Of a DNA stretch of 7,894 nucleotides, positions 1 through 5,548 are shown one piece after another. Both the position numbers and the translations under genes were made by a program. Within the stretch, counting starts at the first letter, position 1. Every line of letters begins with the position of its first letter. Where the stretch lies: assembly GCA_014729055.1 (NCBI GenBank), contig WJKO01000429.1, positions 1 to 7,894 on the forward strand, in the 5' to 3' direction. The notes beneath the pieces were generated by a model, which did not search any database, had not been told where the DNA came from, and saw nothing but the letters and a program-made list of their open reading frames with translations. The stretch comes from Promethearchaeota archaeon. GTDB taxonomy: Archaea > Asgardarchaeota > Lokiarchaeia > Sigyniarchaeales > Promethearchaeaceae.

Positions 1-597
1 GTTCCATGGCCCGTGCGAACACGCGACGACTTGTTTAAAAAATATAGGTTCGCGTCAGAAGGTCCAAATATGAAGAAATTAGCTGGTGCAAAATCTTGGA
101 CTCGAGACTCAGATAAGAAGCATTTTGAGAGAATTCTGAGCACTCCAAAGAAGTATCGTATTCCCGATCAACCTTCGTTTGAATACGCAACATGGATTAT
201 TGACGCGTGTGAAACAGAACCGTACGACCTTGCCTATCCAAAGACCTATTATTTCTATGGAAACATTAAAAACGACAATATAATCACAAATTTACCCTAT
301 GGTTGTTGTGTGGAAGTACCTTGCATAGCTCTCGGTCGAGGATGGAGCCAAAAAGGACCGGTAAGTTCGATGTTTCAAGGAGATTTACCACCCCAATGTG
401 CAAGTCTTTGTAGGACAAATATTAATGTCCAAGAGCTTGTCGTTCGGGCATGTTTAGAAAATAATCCCGAATATGTTAGACATGCAATGATGTTGGATCC
501 GCATATTTGTCAAGTCTTGGATCCAGCAGAGGCCCGTATGATGGCAGATGAAATGATGAACGCTCAAAAACAATGGTTACCTCAATTCAATCTCTAA
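1..597 (+). CDS. GH4 family alpha-galactosidase/alpha-glucosidase, C-terminal part (5' end outside window)
   Basis: The frame is open from the first base, so this is the last 198 codons of a longer gene; the GTG at 13 is probably an internal Val codon. The segment NLPYGCCVEVPC, then GDLPPQ, RTNINVQELVV, HAMMLDPH and the ending WLPQF closely match my recollection of the C-terminal part of MelA-type GH4 enzymes. Members of this family hydrolyse alpha-galactosides or alpha-glucosides in the cytoplasm, using NAD and a divalent metal through an oxidation-elimination mechanism. A full enzyme has roughly 430-480 residues, so the Rossmann NAD-binding domain and the metal-binding Cys and His lie upstream and cannot be inspected. 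Substrate choice within GH4 is therefore open. The stop overlaps the end of the convergent membrane-protein gene. Confidence 0.93.
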   Translation, partial: VPWPVRTRDDLFKKYRFASEGPNMKKLAGAKSWTRDSDKKHFERILSTPKKYRIPDQPSFEYATWIIDACETEPYDLAYPKTYYFYGNIKNDNIITNLPYGCCVEVPCIALGRGWSQKGPVSSMFQGDLPPQCASLCRTNINVQELVVRACLENNPEYVRHAMMLDPHICQVLDPAEARMMADEMMNAQKQWLPQFNL

Positions 598-1181
598 GTT
601 AAATTATTCTCACAATCTTTATCTTTATTCTTTTTTCGCTTTGTAGAAATAGAGATTTCTAAAATAATTAAATTGATTAATACAAGCAATATCCATTTTA
701 TTAATGAGAAAGAGGATTGCAGAATTGCCAATATACTCGGAAAATTAATCGGATCCTGTAATGTCAGAAGAATGAATACATTTTCAAATGCATCGCAACC
801 TATTAAAATCAATCCCAAGAGAGCACAAATAAACAGCAATTGCTGAGATTTTGAATTTTCCGAGAATTCCCGAGCCTTTAAAATGCAACCTGCAAACAAT
901 GAGAAAGCCACAGAAACCATGAAACCATAATCCACAATCTGTCCTATTCGATAATAGAATAAGTTGGCATTCTCATATAAATTAACCAGGAATTGTTTAC
1001 TGAAACATATCTGGCTGAATAACACGAGATGTGGATAAGTTCCCGCCAAAAAGAAAAATATCGACATAAGAATGAGACTGAAAAAAAGACCGAATATGCC
1101 TCCTTTAGCCATTTTCTTTAAAATTCCGTCAGACGGAGTCTTATGCCATTTTTGCAATGCTCGAAACATATTATTACTCAA
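594..1181 (-). CDS. Hypothetical four-helix membrane protein
   Basis: I do not recognise this 195-residue protein. It has four hydrophobic stretches at about residues 27-47, 80-101, 114-139 and 157-178, a basic amphipathic N-terminus and a very Lys-rich C-terminal tail, probably cytoplasmic. Acidic residues lie inside predicted helices: Asp83 in GQIVDYGF, and Asp130 and Glu133-Asn134 in CDAFEN. Such residues could be functional. The chosen start is TTG, 11 bases after the deacetylase stop, with an AAGGGG ribosome-site-like stretch five bases ahead; the alternative ATG at 1169 would drop only four residues. The gene probably shares a transcript with the deacetylase. Its stop is TAG, and the last 4 bases overlap the end of the GH4 gene on the other strand. 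The open frame, membrane pattern and operon position support a real gene; the function is unknown. Confidence 0.75.
   Translation of the reverse strand: MSNNMFRALQKWHKTPSDGILKKMAKGGIFGLFFSLILMSIFFFLAGTYPHLVLFSQICFSKQFLVNLYENANLFYYRIGQIVDYGFMVSVAFSLFAGCILKAREFSENSKSQQLLFICALLGLILIGCDAFENVFILLTLQDPINFPSILAILQSSFSLIKWILLVLINLIILEISISTKRKKNKDKDCENNLT
617..637 (+). terminator. Possible poly-T terminator for the GH4 gene
   Basis: About 20 bases after the GH4 stop the plus strand becomes T-rich and reaches a T6 run at 631-636 with no clear hairpin. Archaeal RNA polymerase can stop on U-rich tracts alone. On the other strand the same bases encode the Lys-rich tail of the membrane protein, so the T-richness may instead reflect AAA/AAG codons. 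Confidence 0.35.
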
Positions 1182-1192
1182 AAGAACCCCTT

Positions 1193-2068
1193 CTACTTTT
1201 TCCTCAAATTATACCTAGGATCATGCTCACGCAGTTTATCAGTCAAATCAAATTCATTTTCTAGTCCAATTTCTTCGGGTGTTGCAGTGATTAAATTCAT
1301 GGATCCCCAAATCGTGACAGTTGAAAATGAGTAAAAGATTAAACGCTTGTATAAATTCATCTCATTAAAATTTTCAGGAGGAACTGGTCTATTATTCTCG
1401 ATTTTTTGTTCCCTAAAACTTTCAGAAACAGATCTCCGTTCTAATAAATGTCTCAGCAAGCTTAGTTTATTGTAAAAAGCAATTACAAATTTTACTTCTA
1501 ATGGCGAGTATTGGCTTTTATGCTCGTAAAGTGCATTGCTTACAATTGGAAAATCGCGCCAGTCGCATTTAATATAATAGTCAGTGGAAGTTGAATAATA
1601 ATAGAGTACTTTTTTCGGCATTTCTGAAGATTTTAACCTTGTCAATGCGAAATACACACATCTTCCAGTATTGAGATGATCCGCATGGAAATCTTGGGCG
1701 TACCAAGGATCACAAGTGAAAATAACATCCGGGCGTTCTTTTTTTATTAAATCGGCAACTCTTTGTATCGACTGATTGTTTAATGGGAGCGTTCCATCGA
1801 CATATCCCATATAAATCGTTTTAACTTTATTGTTTGTCCCTTGCTCAAACATGGTATTCGCATTTGCGAGTTCTTTTACTCGAATTTTGCGGAGTCGTTC
1901 TCCTTTGAATTCTTTCCTTGTAGTTCCAAATTGGTTATTTGTCATTATGACTTCTATCACATTGTATCCTCGACGTATTGCGTTTAGATATACGAACGGC
2001 GTTCCTAATTCTATATCATCAGAATGTGGTGTAAAAAACATAAAGGTTAGCGAATTATGTATTGGCAT
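1193..2068 (-). CDS. PIG-L/LmbE-type zinc-dependent N-deacetylase
   Basis: This 291-residue protein belongs to the PIG-L deacetylase family, whose members remove acetyl groups from N-acetylglucosamine-containing substrates such as GlcNAc-phosphatidylinositol, GlcNAc-inositol (MshB) or sugar conjugates. The signature PHSDDIELG at residues 14-22 supplies His15 and Asp18 as zinc ligands and Asp17 as the probable general base. HADH at 128-131 supplies the probable catalytic His128 and the third zinc ligand His131, by analogy with MshB. TNNQFGTTR at 43-51 and the YMGYVDG segment also fit the fold. About 130 residues follow the last ligand and probably shape the substrate pocket. There is no signal peptide. 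The ATG start has no convincing ribosome binding site but sits just after a probable TATA box, suggesting a near-leaderless transcript. The membrane-protein gene follows in the same unit, so a lipid-linked or membrane-proximal substrate is possible, but this is inference. Confidence 0.92.
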   Translation of the reverse strand: MPIHNSLTFMFFTPHSDDIELGTPFVYLNAIRRGYNVIEVIMTNNQFGTTRKEFKGERLRKIRVKELANANTMFEQGTNNKVKTIYMGYVDGTLPLNNQSIQRVADLIKKERPDVIFTCDPWYAQDFHADHLNTGRCVYFALTRLKSSEMPKKVLYYYSTSTDYYIKCDWRDFPIVSNALYEHKSQYSPLEVKFVIAFYNKLSLLRHLLERRSVSESFREQKIENNRPVPPENFNEMNLYKRLIFYSFSTVTIWGSMNLITATPEEIGLENEFDLTDKLREHDPRYNLRKK

Positions 2069-2092
2069 GAATATAGATTTGGTATCCTACAA

Positions 2093-2102
2093 ATATAAAA
2101 AT
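2093..2102 (-). promoter_or_regulatory. Probable TATA box of the deacetylase gene
   Basis: Read on the minus strand, an AT-only TTTTTATATT stretch is preceded by a CAAA element that could serve as BRE. A transcription start about 25 bases downstream would fall near 2073, only a few bases before the ATG at 2068, giving a leaderless or nearly leaderless mRNA. This agrees with the lack of a clear ribosome binding site. Confidence 0.5.
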
Positions 2103-2142
2103 TTGAAAATACTCTGTTATGTGATTCATTAAATTATTCGAA

Positions 2143-2153
2143 TTATATATATA
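2143..2153 (+). promoter_or_regulatory. Probable TATA box of the PEBP-like gene
   Basis: TTATATATATA is a strong archaeal TATA-like box. A start about 25 bases downstream would lie near 2172, leaving a short leader that holds the GAGGGA ribosome binding site (2175-2180), five bases before the ATG at 2186. Together with the opposing box near 2098 it makes the 117-base gap a divergent promoter region. Confidence 0.5.
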
Positions 2154-2185
2154 GACTACCAAGGAAATAGGATAGAGGGAAAGAA

Positions 2186-2623
2186 ATGAAATTAAGAAGT
2201 GATTGTTTCAAAGAAAGTGCTTTAATCCCATCAGAATACACTTGTGACGGCGCAGATAAATCACCTCATCTAGAATGGGAAGATGTGCCAGAGAACACAA
2301 AGAGTTTTGCTTTAATAGTTGATGATCCAGATGCCCCCGTGGGAACTTGGGTGCATTGGTTGGTCTGTGATATAACACCAGATGCTCGAAAGGTGGTAAA
2401 AGGTCAAATACCAGACGGTGGCAAACAAGTTAAGAATGATTTTGGGAAACTTGACTACGGCGGTCCATGTCCGCCATCGGGAACTCATAGATATTTCTTC
2501 AAACTTTATGCATTAGATGTTCCGAAGTTATCAAATGTATCTGAAAGCAATTTCTATGAATTAGTCGATAAACACAAGATTGAGGAAGCAGTTTTAATCG
2601 GGAAATATAAAAGAAATCGATAA
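2186..2623 (+). CDS. YbhB/YbcL-type PEBP (Raf kinase inhibitor-like) protein
   Basis: This 145-residue protein is a compact prokaryotic member of the phosphatidylethanolamine-binding protein family. The family hallmarks are in order: the CDGADKSPHLEW segment at 20-31, DDPDAP at 46-51, WVHWLV at 55-60 and GPCPPSGTHRYFF at 93-105. Asp46, His57 and His101 should line the anion-binding pocket. The length is typical for the bacterial/archaeal YbhB type and there is no signal peptide, so it is cytosolic. Family members bind small anionic ligands; the physiological role in prokaryotes is not settled, and the Raf-inhibitor name reflects homology only. The ATG is supported by GAGGGA five bases upstream. 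It has its own promoter and is followed by a T8 run, so it is probably monocistronic. Confidence 0.95.
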   Translation: MKLRSDCFKESALIPSEYTCDGADKSPHLEWEDVPENTKSFALIVDDPDAPVGTWVHWLVCDITPDARKVVKGQIPDGGKQVKNDFGKLDYGGPCPPSGTHRYFFKLYALDVPKLSNVSESNFYELVDKHKIEEAVLIGKYKRNR

Positions 2624-2653
2624 ATCTTTTTTTTATCTTAACTAAAAGATTTA
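2621..2653 (+). terminator. Inverted repeat with T8 run after the PEBP-like gene
   Basis: TAAATCTTTT (2621-2630, beginning with the stop codon) and AAAAGATTTA (2644-2653) are a perfect 10-base inverted repeat with a 13-base loop. A T8 run spans 2627-2634. The stem is AT-rich and weak, and the T run sits in the 5' arm rather than after the hairpin, so an archaeal U-tract terminator is the likeliest reading. A protein-binding palindrome is the alternative. Confidence 0.5.
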
Positions 2654-2694
2654 ACTAATCCCGCATAAATTATAACTAATCCCACATAAATTAT
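2653..2694 (+). repeat. 21-base tandem duplication, two copies
   Basis: Copy 1 (2653-2673) and copy 2 (2674-2694) are directly adjacent and differ at one base only (G at 2663, A at 2684). The unit reads AACTAATCCC, then R, then CATAAATTAT. The 21-base period is two helical turns, so both copies present the same DNA face. Copy 2 contains the best TATA-like stretch for the downstream oxidoreductase gene. It may be a duplicated operator or promoter element, or simply a recent duplication. Confidence 0.85.
2686..2694 (+). promoter_or_regulatory. Possible TATA box of the oxidoreductase operon
   Basis: ATAAATTAT in the second repeat copy lies about 38 bases before the TTG start at 2728. Transcription would begin near 2716, giving a leader of about 12 bases. 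This agrees with the absence of a good ribosome binding site before that gene. The same element in the first copy, 21 bases upstream, could act as a second promoter. Confidence 0.35.
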
Positions 2695-2727
2695 TCTAAA
2701 TCATCATATAGGGCGTTGTTTCGTTAG

Positions 2728-4461
2728 TTGTCGGAATATACGGAAATTAATGAAGAAATAATACAAAAGTTAATCGATATTTGCGGAGATAGTTCAGTTT
2801 TAACTGATATTATGGATATATTTCCTTATTCAATGGATGGTACTCTTTTCACCGGAGAAACCATACCAGAGGTTGTAGTTCAACCGCAAAACAAAGAGCA
2901 AATTTCGGAAATTCTAGTCTTGGCAAATGAAAATAAGGTTCCAGTAACACCGCGCGGTTCTGGCACAAGCCTTGCTGGTAATCCGTTACCGATTTATGGC
3001 GGAATTATACTCGATCTGACCAGCTTAGATATTATAGAAGAGATCAGTATTGCAGATAATATAGTGATTGTAGAACCAGGAGTGATTTGTGATAATTTAA
3101 ATGCGAAACTGGCACCATTGGGTTATTTTTTTCCGCCAGATCCAGCGTCTTCTTCTGCTGCAACAATTGGTGGTATGATCGCAAATAATAGTGGGGGACT
3201 TCAAGCATTTAAATATGGTGTGACTGCAAATTATGTGTTATGGTTGGAGGTTGTGCTCCCCAGCGGAAAAATTGTGGAATTTGGGTCTAAGACCTTAAAA
3301 AGTGTATCTTCTCTAAATTTAGGGGGTCTAATGATTGGTTCAGAAGGGGTACTGGGAATTGTTACAAAAATTGCGCTAAAAATCAAGCCTTTACCCGAAT
3401 CGAGACGAACTGGATTTTATATTTTTAAGGACTTTGAAACTATTACGGAAGTCATCATTGCAATACGAAATACCAGAATTGTCCCAAATATGCAAGAGTT
3501 CCTGGATAAAATGACAACTAAGGTGTGTTTTCAATACTTAGGAGGAGATTATACTAACTATCCGCTTGGTTATTTTCTATTGCTTGAAGTAGATGGAGCG
3601 CCCGAGCAAGTTGAAAAAGATTACGGGGGAATTCATCAGATCTGCACGAGTTTAAAACCTATATTTCATAAGATCGCGGAGAGCCCAGAAGATAGAGACA
3701 ATATTATCCAAGCACGTAAAGTTGCTTTACCTGCCCTTTCACAATTAGCACCTACTACTTCATTGGAAGATTGTACTATAAATATTTCTCACCTTGCAGA
3801 AGCATTGCATAAAATTGAGGAAATTGCAAAAGAGTTTGTGGAGAAAGGACTGAAAGTAGCTACCTTTGGTCATCTGGAAGGAAATTTACATCCGACATTT
3901 ATGTTTAATGAACATAATGATGAGGATGTGAAGAATTTTAATGAAGCCGTGGATAAAATTTATAATGATGTCGTGATTCCATTAGGCGGAACTATTACGG
4001 GAGAACATGGTGTGGGGTTGGTAAAAGCACGATTTATTGAAAAAGAACATCCAAGCGCGCTGAAATTAATGCATAAAGTGAAGCGATTATTTGATCCAAA
4101 TTTGATTCTTAATCCCGGCAAGGCGAAGGGATCTCTCGTTAGCGAATATAAAAATCCAATTGAACTAACACAAAAAAGTCTTGTTGGAGTCCCTAGTCCG
4201 AGCTGTATGAGATGCGGATTTTGTGTTAATGAATGTCCGAGTTATTCTGAATTTAGAAGAGAATCTTACTCCCCCAGGGGAAAACTATCTTTAATTCGCG
4301 GAATTTTACGGGGTAATATCCCCGTTAATGAAAAGTTCACGAAGATATTGTTTGCATGTACTCTTTGCGGAGCATGTGAAACAGCATGTCCAGCGTTGAT
4401 AAAGACTGTAGATCTATTCGAGGGTGTCCGCTCATTAATCAATTCTGGTGATAAAGAATAA
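2728..4461 (+). CDS. GlcD-like FAD-linked 2-hydroxyacid dehydrogenase fused to a two-[4Fe-4S] ferredoxin domain
   Basis: This 577-residue protein joins a VAO/PCMH-type FAD oxidoreductase (GlcD, D-lactate or D-2-hydroxyglutarate dehydrogenase group) to an Fe-S domain. FAD-binding motifs are PRGSGTSLAGN at 75-85, PPDPASSSAATIGG at 136-149 and NNSGG at 153-157. The substrate-domain motifs are GHLEGNLHP from residue 381 and GEHGVGL at 425-431; His382, His388 and Glu426 are the likely metal ligands. Two C-x2-C-x2-C-x3-CP motifs follow, with Cys493/496/499/503 and Cys544/547/550/554, predicting two [4Fe-4S] clusters. The protein ends 23 residues later without the CCG domains usual in GlcF-type or long fused enzymes. 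The likely reaction is oxidation of a 2-hydroxyacid to a 2-oxoacid with electrons leaving through Fe-S; the substrate is unknown. The TTG start is the first possible codon after an in-frame TAG, and it keeps the conserved N-terminal helix that the next ATG (codon 29) would lose. Confidence 0.92.
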   Translation: MSEYTEINEEIIQKLIDICGDSSVLTDIMDIFPYSMDGTLFTGETIPEVVVQPQNKEQISEILVLANENKVPVTPRGSGTSLAGNPLPIYGGIILDLTSLDIIEEISIADNIVIVEPGVICDNLNAKLAPLGYFFPPDPASSSAATIGGMIANNSGGLQAFKYGVTANYVLWLEVVLPSGKIVEFGSKTLKSVSSLNLGGLMIGSEGVLGIVTKIALKIKPLPESRRTGFYIFKDFETITEVIIAIRNTRIVPNMQEFLDKMTTKVCFQYLGGDYTNYPLGYFLLLEVDGAPEQVEKDYGGIHQICTSLKPIFHKIAESPEDRDNIIQARKVALPALSQLAPTTSLEDCTINISHLAEALHKIEEIAKEFVEKGLKVATFGHLEGNLHPTFMFNEHNDEDVKNFNEAVDKIYNDVVIPLGGTITGEHGVGLVKARFIEKEHPSALKLMHKVKRLFDPNLILNPGKAKGSLVSEYKNPIELTQKSLVGVPSPSCMRCGFCVNECPSYSEFRRESYSPRGKLSLIRGILRGNIPVNEKFTKILFACTLCGACETACPALIKTVDLFEGVRSLINSGDKE

Positions 4462-4498
4462 GAATCCAAAAATATAATTAAGTTACGAGGTAAAAAAA

Positions 4499-4705
4499 AT
4501 GGTAAGATCATGTGTAGAATGCGGAAAAGCTTGGAGTCCATATGAGCCCATCAAAAAGGGAAATAGATTATTAATTTGCACGAAATGTTTACGCGAAATA
4601 TGTTTGAACTGTGCTAAAAAGGCGAGACTTTTAAATATTGGAAAAATAAAATGTAAAAATTGCGGCGGTTCATTAAGAGAACTTACCATTGAAGAATTAG
4701 ATTAA
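4499..4705 (+). CDS. Small eight-cysteine double-zinc protein, FYVE/RING-like spacing
   Basis: This 68-residue protein has four CxxC pairs: Cys5/8, Cys27/30, Cys35/38 and Cys52/55, spaced C-x2-C-x18-C-x2-C-x4-C-x2-C-x13-C-x2-C. It should bind two zinc ions. The two middle pairs, four residues apart, copy the spacing of cross-brace domains such as FYVE, and similar C4C4 RING fingers exist. The basic R(R/K)HHCR lipid-binding motif of true FYVE domains is absent. A simpler reading is two consecutive zinc ribbons. No other domain or membrane segment is present, and the short C-terminal tail is acidic. The ATG is backed by GAGGT at 4487-4491, seven bases upstream. It lies 37 bases after the oxidoreductase stop and 16 before the next gene, so it is very likely co-transcribed. 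The role is unknown; protein-protein or nucleic-acid contact is plausible. Confidence 0.85.
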   Translation: MVRSCVECGKAWSPYEPIKKGNRLLICTKCLREICLNCAKKARLLNIGKIKCKNCGGSLRELTIEELD

Positions 4706-4721
4706 TTTAGAGGTTAAATAC

Positions 4722-5495
4722 GTGCCTAATTTCAATCTTTATTTAGATTTCATTATTGTGGCAATTCTAATATTTATTTTGGTTTATATTTTAACTAGTC
4801 GAATTAGAAATCGCTGGGCAAAAGTAGAAAGTAAATCTATCGAACGTATTCCTATTGAAATTAGTAAAACTATCAAGACTAAATACAAAATAACCAAATA
4901 TATTAACGCGAAACGAGTGAACCTCGATAATACACCCCTAGTTATTGTCATATGTAATCGGAACAAAGACAAGAAAACACTTGACCAGTACTGTGTTGGA
5001 TTACTGTTGGCAGGATTTACACCTTTTTTAGTAGAGAAAATTTCCCAAAAAAAGGCAATAGTTGATGAATTAGATTCTATTATCAGTTCTATCGAGAATA
5101 TATTCATAAAACCAAAGGATGATAGAAAGACTAATAAAAATCTAAATAACGAACTTCTCAATATTTATATCATCAATTATAGAAAAATAGTCGAAGCCCA
5201 AGTTAAACTTTATAAGAAGTTCTGTAAAGAATCAATATACAAATGGATTTTCTTATCACCGGCATTTCAAAATAATATTAACAATATACATTCTTTAGAA
5301 ATTGCGAATGCAGAATCCATATTCATTCTTTCGACCTTAAATTCTCATATTAATGAACAAATTAGGATTTTCAAGAATATTCCGAGTGAAAATTCACTCA
5401 AAATCCCGATAAAGAACCCCGATTTTAAAAAACATGAAACTATTGTTCTGAGTTCTATAATTAATTGGATATTACATACAATAGACAACAGATAA
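4722..5495 (+). CDS. Membrane-anchored protein resembling a degenerate alpha/beta hydrolase
   Basis: This 257-residue protein has one clear N-terminal membrane helix at about residues 8-27, followed by the basic stretch RIRNRW, so the rest is probably cytoplasmic. I cannot assign it firmly. The segment TPLVIVICNRN, then the helix DQYCVGLLLAGFTPFLVE, resembles the first strand and helix of alpha/beta hydrolases, and the ending KHETIVLSSIINWILHTI resembles their final His-bearing helix. No GxSxG nucleophile elbow is present, and the middle is rich in Lys, Asn and Ile, so if the fold is right it would be a non-catalytic relative. The GTG start is supported by GAGGT at 4710-4714, seven bases ahead, the same arrangement as the preceding gene. 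It is tightly spaced within the operon. Its very AT-rich codons and Asn/Ile/Lys-rich composition suggest fast divergence. Confidence 0.8.
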   Translation: MPNFNLYLDFIIVAILIFILVYILTSRIRNRWAKVESKSIERIPIEISKTIKTKYKITKYINAKRVNLDNTPLVIVICNRNKDKKTLDQYCVGLLLAGFTPFLVEKISQKKAIVDELDSIISSIENIFIKPKDDRKTNKNLNNELLNIYIINYRKIVEAQVKLYKKFCKESIYKWIFLSPAFQNNINNIHSLEIANAESIFILSTLNSHINEQIRIFKNIPSENSLKIPIKNPDFKKHETIVLSSIINWILHTIDNR

Positions 5496-5548
5496 TGAAA
5501 TCAGAAAAAGTAAAATCAAAACTTAAAAAAAGTGAAAAGGATTTATAG
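5495..5548 (+). other. Possible 17-codon coupling ORF between two operon genes
   Basis: An ATG overlaps the preceding TAA by one base (TAATG) and opens a 17-residue Lys/Ser-rich frame (MKSEKVKSKLKKSEKDL). Its TAG at 5546-5548 directly abuts the ATG of the CoA ligase, in the same frame. It could be a translated micro-ORF that couples translation, the remnant of an N-terminal extension, or chance in an A-rich spacer. It has no ribosome binding site of its own. Confidence 0.25.

Noticed and set aside
1143..1334. Plus-strand open frame of 63 codons
   Set aside because: It lies opposite the membrane-protein and deacetylase genes, has no recognisable motif and no convincing ribosome binding site; it is a shadow.
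1830..2132. Plus-strand open frame of 100 codons
   Set aside because: It is mostly antisense to the conserved N-terminal half of the deacetylase, including the PHSDD region, and its product resembles nothing known.
2130..2154. Similarity between 2130-2154 and 2687-2711, both starting TAAATTATTC, upstream of the PEBP-like and oxidoreductase genes
   Set aside because: About 19 of 25 bases agree, but the distances to the start codons differ (31 and 16 bases) and AT-only matches are expected by chance; not strong enough to call a shared operator.
4266..4689. Minus-strand open frames opposite the Fe-S domain and zinc protein
   Set aside because: The plus-strand frames hold clear Cys motifs and ribosome binding sites; the antisense frames have neither.
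4784..5161. Minus-strand open frame of 125 codons, hydrophobic
   Set aside because: It is antisense to the Lys/Ile/Asn-rich membrane-anchored protein; complement of such codons gives Phe/Leu-rich frames by chance. The plus-strand gene has a good ribosome binding site and operon spacing.
5384..5399. Palindrome GAGTGAA-AA-TTCACTC
   Set aside because: It sits well inside a coding region, has arms of only seven bases and no T run after it; probably coincidental in AT-rich sequence.
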